In this document: positions 34,935-42,794 of the stretch, piece after piece
How the letters are laid out: the number at the start of each line of letters is the position of its first letter
Position numbering within the stretch: the first letter of the stretch is position 1
Origin: Streptomyces globisporus
Lineage (GTDB): Bacteria; Actinomycetota; Actinomycetes; Streptomycetales; Streptomycetaceae
DNA length: 64,000 nucleotides
Direction of reading: 5' to 3'
Assembly (NCBI GenBank): GCA_014649555.1
Contig: BMTG01000011.1
Location: forward strand, 1-64,000
Translations under genes and position numbers: made by a program
Notes under the pieces: model-generated
Databases searched by the model: none
Seen by the model: only the letters and a program-made list of their open reading frames with translations
What the model was told of the DNA's origin: nothing

Positions 34935-35951
34935 TTTCCCGGCCCGAGGGCTCGGGGCTCAGTCGCCGTACGAAACCACTCTCCCCGTAGGTGCGGGTGG
35001 AGGGCCTGCGGGATGAAGCCGCTCGTGCTGTTCGTGGCGTACGGGCTCCCGGGTCGAGGTCAATGGGGAACGCAGTGCTGCCAGCTGCTGAGCTCGATGA
35101 CGGCCTCCCGCAGGAGGCGTAGGCGTTCGTCGCGGATATGGCGGGAGCCCATCTCTCCGGCGTTTTCGACGGGCAGGCGATCCAGGAAGGCCGCGCCGCC
35201 GTTCGATCAAGGCGACCGCCAGCGCACAGATCTCGGCGTCGACGCTCCGTCCTACGTCGAGTAGAACCGAAAGGGCACCGTCAGCCGTGGGAGTCCTCTG
35301 GGATTCTCTGGAACTTCCAACCCCATCAAGCGGCATGAGCGTGAAACAACCGTTTGCATAGGTCAGCCAGCAAGACCCCCTCATCATGGCAGGTCACAGC
35401 GCTGGCTGGTTTCTTCCGGGACATCTGACGGGCGGGGTTTCGTGCCACTTGGCCGCAAGGGGCACGACACGGCAGCATGCCAGCTGACCTGCGAATACTT
35501 GCCTCCGTAGCCCTTCGCTGATCACTGTTGCTTTTCAGCGCCTTGTGCAACGCGTGTGCCCTTGAATGACTGACTGGACGCCAGGAAGAGCTGAGTACCC
35601 GTCACCCCCTACGGAGGGTTGCCGCCGAATAGGCTTCGCACGAATCCGATGCGGGTCGGGCCACGCCGACCGCACCGGCGGACGTGATCTGCAACTCGCC
35701 GCCCCTCCTCCGCCCGGCGGGAAGGCGTCTCCCACCCGCCCGGGCAAGTGCGTGAGACTTTGAACCGCGAGCGAAGGCCTCTGAGTGCCGCGCTCTTCAT
35801 GTGCTGGGTCTCGGAACAGGTCTCAGGAGGAGAAGGTGGCGACGGCAGACGAGGATGGGCCTCCGGGCCCGACGGACAGTACGCATGGCGGCACACGTTC
35901 ACGCCGTGACGCGGAGCCCACATAGAGGACAAGCGGCGAAATATGCGACGC
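34935..35951. other. Gene-poor boundary between the biosynthetic cluster and the mannan locus
   Basis: About one kilobase without a convincing intact gene. A weak hairpin (CCCGA/TCGGG) follows the stop of the rightward DD-motif gene at about 34,943-34,956. On the minus strand, around 35,070-35,300, a reading with one frame change gives FLDRLPVENAGEMGSRHI followed by RDERLRLLREAVIELSSWQH and a stop. This looks like the tail of a decayed gene I do not recognise. The first copy of a dispersed 76-bp repeat lies at 35,353-35,428. Decayed pieces and a repeat suggest a recombination-prone cluster boundary. Confidence 0.45.
35353..35428. repeat. Dispersed 76-bp repeat, copy 1
   Basis: It aligns without gaps to 50,101-50,176, with about 60 of 76 bases identical. 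The most conserved stretches are CCCCCTCATC, GGCAGGTCAC and CTTCCGGGACATCTGA. No intact ORF explains it. It may be an insertion-sequence end or another short mobile repeat. Confidence 0.75.
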
Positions 35952-35972
35952 GTTTAGGAAACGTTAAGTAAA
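35952..35972 (-). promoter_or_regulatory. Candidate sugar-regulator operator upstream of GH26 mannanase
   Basis: On the minus strand this reads TTTACTTAACGTTTCCTAAA followed by C. It matches 16 of 21 positions of the AT-rich motif at 48,771-48,791 in the divergent region before the sugar-importer operon and the ROK kinase. It is strikingly AT-rich for this genome and lies about 110 bases before the mannanase start, where a promoter or operator would be. The regulator (LacI protein, ROK-type repressor or another) is not shown by the sequence. Confidence 0.5.
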
Positions 35973-36078
35973 TTATGTTGTCGGCTTGCAATGAGAGGCG
36001 ACGCGAACCGTTGACGAGAACTGCAGTTTCCGCCACCTTCGTGACGTCGAGCATTTCCGCTCCGTCACGAAAGCAGGG

Positions 36079-37092
36079 ATGCCAGTGAGAAAGACACGAC
36101 GTTTTGCCGCCTCCGCTTTGACAGCCGCAGCCGTATTCACGGCAGCATTCGTTTGGCCGGCGGCGGAGTCCGCACAGGCTTTTCCCGCGACCCCCAAGCA
36201 GAACGTGGTGAACTATCTGCGCTCCATCTCCGGAACCAGCATCGTTTCCGGACAGCACAACAAGGAGCCCGCTTCGGCTCCCGGGCAGTACACGCAGCAG
36301 GTCAAGGACGTCACCGGTCAGTACCCGGGCCTGTGGGGCGGGGACCTGATGTTCAACGCCGCGGACGTGGCGAACCGCCAACGCGTGGTCGATCAGGCGA
36401 AGACCGAGTGGGCCAACGGGTCGCTGGTCTCCCTGACCTGGCACGTCTGTCCGCCGACCGGTGGAAGCACCTGCGCGTTCGAGGGCGGTGTGAAGTCGAA
36501 CATATCGAACGCGCAATTCTCGCAGATCCTCACCGACGGCAGCGCTTTGAACAACGCCTGGAAGCGCCGTCTGGACGAGGTCGTCCCCTACCTCCAGCAG
36601 TTGAAGAATGCGGGAGTCCCGGTGCTCTTCCGACCGTTCCACGAGATGAACGAATCGTGGAACTGGTGGGGAAACCGGCCGGGAACCAACGGAAGTGCTC
36701 GGCTCTTCCAGATCACGCGCGACTACCTCACGGGAAAGAAGGGCCTGGACAACCTCATCTGGGTGTGGAACGTGCAGGACAACCCGGCCGGCGGGTGGAG
36801 TAATTACTACCCCGGAAATCAGTACGCCGATGTCGTGTCGCTCGACGTCTGGTACAAGAGTCACCCCAGTTCCGCCGATTACCAGCAGATGAGGAACATC
36901 GCCGGGACGAAGCCCATGGCCATCGGGGAGATCGGCAAGATGCCCACCGCCGCGATGCTGCAGAGTCAGCCGCAGTGGGCATGGTTCATGATGTGGTCCG
37001 AACATCTGCGGGGGAACAACACCAACGCCGAGATCCAAGCGGCGTACTTCCATCCCCGCGTTCTGAACCAGGGTGAAGTCAACCTCCCCTGA
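36079..37092 (+). CDS. Secreted GH26 beta-mannanase
   Basis: A 337-residue extracellular glycosidase predicted to cut internal beta-1,4 links of mannan. The N-terminus is a signal peptide: RKTRRF, a hydrophobic alanine-rich core, and AESAQA as the probable cleavage site. Family features are SIVSGQHNKEP near 51, the acid/base segment RPFHEMNESWNWWG (Glu about 189), WVWNVQD, and GEIGK with the probable nucleophile Glu about 284. There is no carbohydrate-binding module, so this is a single-domain enzyme of normal length for GH26. The ATG at 36,079 is directly preceded by AGGG; GTG at 36,085 has better spacing (six bases) and may be the true start. A candidate operator lies at 35,952-35,972. Confidence 0.92.
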   Translation: MPVRKTRRFAASALTAAAVFTAAFVWPAAESAQAFPATPKQNVVNYLRSISGTSIVSGQHNKEPASAPGQYTQQVKDVTGQYPGLWGGDLMFNAADVANRQRVVDQAKTEWANGSLVSLTWHVCPPTGGSTCAFEGGVKSNISNAQFSQILTDGSALNNAWKRRLDEVVPYLQQLKNAGVPVLFRPFHEMNESWNWWGNRPGTNGSARLFQITRDYLTGKKGLDNLIWVWNVQDNPAGGWSNYYPGNQYADVVSLDVWYKSHPSSADYQQMRNIAGTKPMAIGEIGKMPTAAMLQSQPQWAWFMMWSEHLRGNNTNAEIQAAYFHPRVLNQGEVNLP

Positions 37093-37106
37093 GTGGTCGG
37101 GTGTGG

Positions 37107-37787
37107 TCACAGCCATCCGGACAGCCCGTACAGGAAGCCGGTGGGGTCGTCACGGTGGACGGTGTGTCCCGCACCGTCCACCGTCCGCGTGTGCCAGCCC
37201 CGGCTGCGCAGTGTCGCGGCCGGGGCCGGTGGAATCCGTTCGCTGGGGTCGGCGAGCAGTACCAGGGAAGGCACGGCCGGGGCGGCGGTGGGCAGGCCGG
37301 GCAGGTGCGCCAGGGCGTCGACGGAGTCTGGGTCCCACGTCGTCAGCGCCCGGTGCTCGGCGGTGATGTCCTCGTCATGCCAAAGCGGGTGCTCGGCCCT
37401 CAGCTCCCGCCAGGTGGCGTACTTTACGGCGCGCAGGGCGGCCAGGTCCCGGGGTCGGTCCACCCACGCGGGGTCGCAGTGGATGGCGCGGGCACAGCGC
37501 AATCGGGGCAGGGCAAGCAGCAGTGCGGCTGAGCCGAGTGAGTGGCCGATGGCGAGGTCGGGGGCCGGAGGCACGGTTTCGAGCAGGTCGGCGGCCAGGA
37601 CGGCGGGCGTGTAGGGCGCGCCGCGGCCACTTGCGCCGTGACCACGCAGGTCGACGGCGATGACGCGGTAACCGCGGTCAGCGACAGGCGGTGCGACATG
37701 GTTCCACGTGTGTGAGTCCGTCATGATGCCGTGCACGAGGACGGCTGTGCGGGGGCCGGTGCCCCACACTCTGGTCGCGAGCCTCAT
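37107..37787 (-). CDS. Alpha/beta hydrolase
   Basis: A 226-residue alpha/beta hydrolase-fold protein. The oxyanion segment is VLVHGIMTDSHTWNHV, the strand motif VIAVDLRGHGASG, the nucleophile elbow GHSLGS (Ser about 81), and a late catalytic His lies in DGAGHTVHRD. The ATG at 37,787 overlaps the TGA of the mannose-6-phosphate isomerase gene as ATGA, so the two are coupled; the longer open frame upstream is not needed. The substrate is unknown. A sugar-ester or acetyl-mannan esterase role would fit the locus, but nothing in the protein proves it, and it has no signal peptide, so it is probably cytoplasmic. Confidence 0.85.
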   Translation of the reverse strand: MRLATRVWGTGPRTAVLVHGIMTDSHTWNHVAPPVADRGYRVIAVDLRGHGASGRGAPYTPAVLAADLLETVPPAPDLAIGHSLGSAALLLALPRLRCARAIHCDPAWVDRPRDLAALRAVKYATWRELRAEHPLWHDEDITAEHRALTTWDPDSVDALAHLPGLPTAAPAVPSLVLLADPSERIPPAPAATLRSRGWHTRTVDGAGHTVHRDDPTGFLYGLSGWL

Positions 37788-38980
37788 GGAGCGGCGCACA
37801 GGGGTACTCGGGCGCGGTAGAGCACCGCTCCCGCGCCGGTCACCTCGCACGGGCTTCCCGCGGGCACGAAAGCGGCCGCGCCCCGGCAGAGGGGCGGGCC
37901 CGGCGTCAGGCGAACCTGGCCGACGAGACAGAGCAACACCTGCGGCCCGGGGTCGGTCACGCTCACGGTTTCGGTACCTGTCTCCAGGCGCGAGAGAACG
38001 AACTCCTCTGTCGGAAAACAGAATTGGCTCTCACCGGCCAACCCGGTGGGAGTGGGCCGCATGATCGCGGGCCCCATCGGAACGTAGTCCACGATGTCGG
38101 CCAGCTGCGCAATGTCGACGTGCTTGTCGGTCAGGCCGCAGCGCAGCACGTTGTCAGAGTTGGCCATGATCTCCACGCCGGTCCCCCGCAGATAGGCGTG
38201 CGGCACGCCTGCCCCCAGGTACAGGGCCTCTCCTGCGTCGAGACGGACGTGGTTGAGGAGCAGTGCTGCGAGAATCCCGGGGTCGCCGGGGTAGTCCTCC
38301 GCGACGGTTGTGTATGCGGCGCCGGCGTTGCTCCAAGGGCCTGGGGACGCGGTCAGCCGGGGCAGGGCTGCGGACACGGCGTGCACGAGCCGCTCGCGAG
38401 CGCACAGGGCCGCGCGCAGCGTGCGGCTGAGGGCTTCGCGCGCAGGCCGCGAACGAAGAACGGCTGACCAGCGGCGGAGTTCGGGCACCGCCAGCGCATC
38501 GAGCAGCTCGGCTGTGCGGGCCGGCTCCCGGAAGCCGCAGAGCGCCTCGAACGGCTCGAGTGCGCACAGCAGTTCCGGCTTATGGTTGCGGTCCTTGAAG
38601 GCGCGGTGCGGGGCGTCGAGCGGCACTCCCGCCGCTTCCTCTCGGTCATGGCCGTTCTGCGCCTGCCGGCGTGTGGGGTGCACCTGCACCGACAGTGCCC
38701 GCTCGGCTCCGAGCAACTTGAGCAGGAAGGGGAGTTCGGGGCCGTGAGCGGCCAGGCTCGCCTCCCCCAGTTCCCTGACCGGGTCGGCGGTGATGGCGGC
38801 TGCCAGGTCCGGGCTGCCGGGCCGGTCGGGAAGAAGCGATGGGGCGGCGCGGTGTGCGCCGAACCAGAGTTCGGCCTGCGGTTCACCGTCGGGCCGCTGC
38901 CTGAGGAGAGCGGGGATCGCGGTGCGTGAGCCCCAGGGGTAGTTACGCACTGCGGGGCTGAGGAGGGAGGGTGCGGTCAC
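37784..38980 (-). CDS. manA: Mannose-6-phosphate isomerase, class I
   Basis: About 398 residues, converting mannose-6-phosphate to fructose-6-phosphate in the cytoplasm with a bound zinc. The start NYPWGSRTAIPALL, the QVHPTRR segment, KDRNHKPELLCAL with the metal His/Glu, and EALYLGAGVPHAYLRG with VEIMANSDNVLR are the class I signatures. GTG at about 38,980, with GGAGG upstream, starts the protein right before this conserved beginning (VTAPSLLSPAVRNYPWG). It would take phosphorylated mannose, presumably made by the ROK kinase in this locus, into glycolysis. It follows the GH5-type mannanase gene by 115 bases and overlaps the hydrolase gene. Confidence 0.95.
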   Translation of the reverse strand: MTAPSLLSPAVRNYPWGSRTAIPALLRQRPDGEPQAELWFGAHRAAPSLLPDRPGSPDLAAAITADPVRELGEASLAAHGPELPFLLKLLGAERALSVQVHPTRRQAQNGHDREEAAGVPLDAPHRAFKDRNHKPELLCALEPFEALCGFREPARTAELLDALAVPELRRWSAVLRSRPAREALSRTLRAALCARERLVHAVSAALPRLTASPGPWSNAGAAYTTVAEDYPGDPGILAALLLNHVRLDAGEALYLGAGVPHAYLRGTGVEIMANSDNVLRCGLTDKHVDIAQLADIVDYVPMGPAIMRPTPTGLAGESQFCFPTEEFVLSRLETGTETVSVTDPGPQVLLCLVGQVRLTPGPPLCRGAAAFVPAGSPCEVTGAGAVLYRARVPLCAAP

Positions 38981-39095
38981 GAGGTCCTCCGGGAAGAGGG
39001 GGCGGGGGCATGGGGGTGCGCCACCCTCGTCGGGGGAGGGCCGCGCACGGGTGCCGGGCACGGGTCAGGTTGTTGTGCCCGGCAGGTCGACCGGT

Positions 39096-41639
39096 TCAGT
39101 CGGTGGCCGTGATGGAGTCGATCCAGGTCGTGCCGGCCTGTCCGTTGAAGTAGAAGGACAGTTGTGTGATGTAGGTCAGGTCGAGAGGGCCCTTTGTCGC
39201 CCAGGGCGGGTTGGTGAAGTCCGCGAGGGGGATGTCGATGGTCGTGCTGTCGGTGCCGGTGAGGGGCACCTCTTTCTCCCAGTAGATACCGGCGGCGACG
39301 AACTGGACGGTCAGGCTCCGGCCGTCGTTGCCGTCCGGCCGTGCCCACAGACGCAGGTTGCGCGCGCCGCCCCAGTCCTGTGCGGTGGGCAGAGTGCGGA
39401 TGATGCCCGCGTAGCCGGGGGACCCGGGGTCGTGAGCGGCGCGCAGGGCGTGGCCTTCCCCGTCGGCGTGCTGGCTGTCGAGGGACAGGGCCACCGGGCC
39501 GCCACCGGGGTTGCGGACGTAGGCCGCGGACAGTGCCGCGCCGTCCGGGTATTCCTCGAAGTCATCGACGGTCAGCGCACCGGTGGTGAAGGAGGCGGGA
39601 GCACTGTCGGCGCTCCGGAAACCGGCGCCGTTCACAGCGGTAACCTGTAGGTGATAGGTGGTGTTGGGGCGGAGGTTGACGGGCGGGCGGTAGCTGGTGG
39701 TCCGCAGGCCGGTCACATCGATGACAGGGTCGGACAGATCCGCGTTGGCCGAGAGGACGACCGCGTAGTGCGCGGCGTTCTCGGAGGCGGTCCAGGTCAA
39801 GGGGTCGCCGACGGGCACCCCGGTCGCGCCGTCGCCTGGATTCTGCCGGAACGCGCCAGGTGGGGCGGTGGCGACGGACGCGGCCTCCCGGACGAGGGTG
39901 ATGCCGCTCAGGGGTGCCGGGCGGGGTGCCGCCGCCCAGACCAGCCGTACACCCTCGGTGCCGCGTGGGGGCTCGATCCGCAGTGTCGTGGTGCCGCCGG
40001 TGGTGGACCGGACGGGTTTCACCTGCTTCCAGGTCGTTCCGTCGCGGGTGACCTGCACGGTCGGCAGGGCTGTGCCCGCGCGGGTGGCCAACCGTGCGGT
40101 GAACGCCTCGGCACGTACCACCTTCCATGCGGCGTGTGCCGTGGCGCGGGGCCGGGGCGCGATACGAACGCCGTCGCCGTCGGGTTCGCGTCGCAGACTG
40201 TCGCTGTGCGCCGACATGCGTGCCCAGCTCTGGAGTGTGTCCACCTCGACGTCCTGGCTCGGACCGGCGCCCAGGGGCACAGATGTGGCGAGGGTGCGTC
40301 CGGCCCGGTCGACTGCGCTCACCCGGTACGACGCCTGGGTCCGTGGAGTCGTAGCGTCGAGCCACGGCGTGTCGATATCGCCTACCGGGGTCGTGGTGAG
40401 TGTTGTCCACGGGCCGTTTGCACCGCGCACGGAGCGCTGGACACGGTAGGTGTGGGCGCCGGCGGTGCCGCGCCAGGCTATTTCGTTGATACCGGACCGC
40501 TTGGTGACCGAAGTGATCAGCGGTGGGGTGACGGGGAGGGCGGGCAGACGCCGTTCCCCGTCGATCATCCTGGCGAGCGCCGCGTTGGCGAGGACGTCGG
40601 TGCGCATCGCGGCGGTGTCGCCCGGGTAGTGCAGCGTGAAGCCGTCGTCGTGCTGGACGTATCCGTGGTCGTCGGCGTGGCCGAACAGGGACCAGGAGAG
40701 CACACCGGTGACGTTCGGGTCGTCCGCGAGGGTGAGTGCGTCGGCGGCGGTGAGGCTGTCGGAGCCGTGCTCCCCGGCTATGTAGACCTTGCCCCGGCCG
40801 GTGACGCGCGCTGCGTCCGCGGCCATGGTGACGGCCGAGGACGGGTAGTAGTGGACATCGACGATGTCGACCTCGGGCGATACGAGAGCTGAGGTGTCGA
40901 CTCCCTGCTGGCGTCCGGCGGAGATGAGTTGCCGAGGTGCCATCTTCCCTAGGTACGCCCCCATCTCGTCGACCCAGTCACGGGTCATGCCGTTCAGTTC
41001 GTTGCCGAGCTCCCACGACATGATGGTGGGGTCGTCCTTGTAGCGCAGGCCGGTATACGGGTTGCGGTGGTTGAGTACCTGCTGGCTGTACTCCTTGTAC
41101 GCGGCCTTGGCTCGGGGGGCCGCGTAGAAGTCTTCCGGGTCCTGGAGCCCCAGCCATTTCGCCATGGTGGGGTGACCGCCGTGGTAGTAGTCCCACTGGT
41201 CGGTGAGCGGGACGATCAGCCGCAGTCCGTAGGCGCGGGCCCGCGCGATGGCGTAATCGATGGGAGCGAACGCGTCCTCGTTGAACTCACCGGGTTCCGG
41301 CTGGATACAGGGGACACAGCCCAACGATGTGCCGAGCGTGTGTGAGCGGACCACGGTGGCGTTCATGGCCCGTGCCGTCTTGAGCGCGTCGTCGATACGG
41401 AAGTAGGTGGGGTGGTCGACCCCGCCCACGTTCTCGTCCAGGCCGAGCCAGTACAGGTTGGTGCCCGCGAAACGGAACGGCTCCCCCTGCAGTGTCAGTG
41501 TGGTCTCCTCCCGCTCCACGAAGGTGTCTGCGGTCCGGGTCGGCGGGTCAGCAGTGGCGGGGGACGATGCGACGGTGGCGGTGACGAGAGCACCGACCGT
41601 CAGGAGGGCGGTAAGGGTTCTTCGGCGGTGTCGGGGCAT
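39096..41639 (-). CDS. Secreted GH5-type beta-mannanase with C-terminal accessory domains
   Basis: An 847-residue secreted enzyme. After the signal peptide (MPRHRRRTLTALLTVGALV, cut near ATADPPT) comes a (beta/alpha)8 catalytic domain: FRFAGTNLYWLGLDE, the acid/base WELGNELNG (Glu about 214), VHYYPS, and the nucleophile in IAGEHGSDS (Glu about 290). This pattern is close to GH5 endo-beta-mannanases. Then follow two fibronectin-III-like segments (about 390-470 and 590-690) and a C-terminal ~160-residue beta-sandwich beginning TVDDFEEYPDG and ending IDSITATD, which looks like a carbohydrate-binding module. AAAGGCAGG before the ATG at 41,639 decides the start. It is the larger, modular counterpart of the GH26 enzyme. 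Confidence 0.88.
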   Translation of the reverse strand: MPRHRRRTLTALLTVGALVTATVASSPATADPPTRTADTFVEREETTLTLQGEPFRFAGTNLYWLGLDENVGGVDHPTYFRIDDALKTARAMNATVVRSHTLGTSLGCVPCIQPEPGEFNEDAFAPIDYAIARARAYGLRLIVPLTDQWDYYHGGHPTMAKWLGLQDPEDFYAAPRAKAAYKEYSQQVLNHRNPYTGLRYKDDPTIMSWELGNELNGMTRDWVDEMGAYLGKMAPRQLISAGRQQGVDTSALVSPEVDIVDVHYYPSSAVTMAADAARVTGRGKVYIAGEHGSDSLTAADALTLADDPNVTGVLSWSLFGHADDHGYVQHDDGFTLHYPGDTAAMRTDVLANAALARMIDGERRLPALPVTPPLITSVTKRSGINEIAWRGTAGAHTYRVQRSVRGANGPWTTLTTTPVGDIDTPWLDATTPRTQASYRVSAVDRAGRTLATSVPLGAGPSQDVEVDTLQSWARMSAHSDSLRREPDGDGVRIAPRPRATAHAAWKVVRAEAFTARLATRAGTALPTVQVTRDGTTWKQVKPVRSTTGGTTTLRIEPPRGTEGVRLVWAAAPRPAPLSGITLVREAASVATAPPGAFRQNPGDGATGVPVGDPLTWTASENAAHYAVVLSANADLSDPVIDVTGLRTTSYRPPVNLRPNTTYHLQVTAVNGAGFRSADSAPASFTTGALTVDDFEEYPDGAALSAAYVRNPGGGPVALSLDSQHADGEGHALRAAHDPGSPGYAGIIRTLPTAQDWGGARNLRLWARPDGNDGRSLTVQFVAAGIYWEKEVPLTGTDSTTIDIPLADFTNPPWATKGPLDLTYITQLSFYFNGQAGTTWIDSITATD

Positions 41640-41735
41640 GGCGAACCTGCCTTTCGGCTCAAGGGGGCTGGGAGGCGGCGGCAAGCCGGCCCGGTCCGGA
41701 GGGGGGCTCCGGCCCGGGCGCTGCCTTGGCCGTCG

Positions 41736-42794
41736 TCAGTCGGTGGGTTGCCGCGGGGGTGCGCTGCTGCCGCGGGGCAGCAGTACCGGCGGAGCGGCCG
41801 GGCCGGACGACAGGTCTCGGCGGTGGACGACGTCGAACAGCCGACGGGTCACCTCGGCGCCGAAGCCGAACACGTCATGGCTCATGGCCGAGAGGGTGGG
41901 ATGCGTGAGCTGGCACAGCTGCGAGTCGTCCCAGGCGATCAGGCTGACGTCCCTCGGTACGTCCAGCCCCATCTCGGCGGCGACGGACAGACCCGCGACG
42001 GCCATGATGTCGTTGTCGTAGACGATGGCTGTGGGGCGGTGCGGGGAGGCCAGCAGCGATCGGGTCGCCCGGGCGCCCTGCTCCCCCGAGTAGTCGGTGG
42101 TGACGCTGCGGGCCGGTTCCAGTCCGAGTTCGGCCACGATCGTGTTGAGCGCGGCGGTGCGGATGATGGTGTGGCCGAGCGACGGATGGCCGCCCACGCG
42201 CGCGATCCGTCGGTGCCCGAGCGCAGCGAGGTAGCGTACCGCCTCATGCACGGCGGCCTCGTCATCGGTCCACACCGATGTGAACCCGCCGGTCAGCGAC
42301 GGGTGGCCGACCGCGACGGCCGGCAACCCGATCGCCGCCAGTTCGGTGACCCGGGGATCGTTCTGCTGGATGTCGACCAGGATGGAACCGGCGATCCGGC
42401 GGGACTGCCACCACTCGCGGTGGACGGCAATCTCCTGAGTGACGTCGCGCACCAAGTGCAGGAGCAGGGAGCACCGGTGTTCCTCCAGGACCGACTCGGC
42501 CCCGGAGATGAACTCCATGTAGAAGGGCTCCAGCCCGAGCTGCCGCGCCGGCCGGGCGATGACCAGGCCGACGGTGTCCGCGGCTCCGGTAGCGGATCCG
42601 GACAGCTTGATCGCGGTCTGGCTCGGCACCCAGCCCAGCTCGGTGACCGCCTCCATGATGCGTTCACGCGTGGCTTCCGAGACACCGGGCCGGTTGTTGA
42701 ACGCCAGGGACACCGCTCCTCGCGACACCCCGGCCCGGGCGGCCACATCGTTGATGGTGACGCGCCCGGACCGGCGTACAGGTGTCTCACTCAC
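41736..42794 (-). CDS. LacI-family transcriptional repressor of the mannan locus
   Basis: A 352-residue repressor. The helix-turn-helix VTINDVAARAGVSRGAVSLA begins at residue 12, followed by the hinge and a periplasmic-binding-protein-like effector domain (VGLVIARPARQLG through DVSLIAWDDSQLCQL). GTG at 42,794 has GGGAGG upstream and overlaps the end of the beta-mannosidase gene by eight bases, so repressor and enzymes are made from one message. It probably senses mannose or mannobiose-type sugars released from mannan. Its operator is not proven; the AT-rich motifs at 35,952 and 48,771 do not look like the usual CG-centred LacI palindrome, and a ROK-type repressor elsewhere could bind those instead. 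Confidence 0.93.
   Translation of the reverse strand: MSETPVRRSGRVTINDVAARAGVSRGAVSLAFNNRPGVSEATRERIMEAVTELGWVPSQTAIKLSGSATGAADTVGLVIARPARQLGLEPFYMEFISGAESVLEEHRCSLLLHLVRDVTQEIAVHREWWQSRRIAGSILVDIQQNDPRVTELAAIGLPAVAVGHPSLTGGFTSVWTDDEAAVHEAVRYLAALGHRRIARVGGHPSLGHTIIRTAALNTIVAELGLEPARSVTTDYSGEQGARATRSLLASPHRPTAIVYDNDIMAVAGLSVAAEMGLDVPRDVSLIAWDDSQLCQLTHPTLSAMSHDVFGFGAEVTRRLFDVVHRRDLSSGPAAPPVLLPRGSSAPPRQPTD

Noticed and set aside
34959-35387. Leftward 142-codon frame
   Set aside because: Only a short part looks protein-like, and only after a frame change; treated as a possible decayed gene, not as a CDS.
35899-37116. Leftward 405-codon frame over the GH26 gene
   Set aside because: The plus strand encodes a signal peptide and both GH26 catalytic segments; the reverse frame has none.
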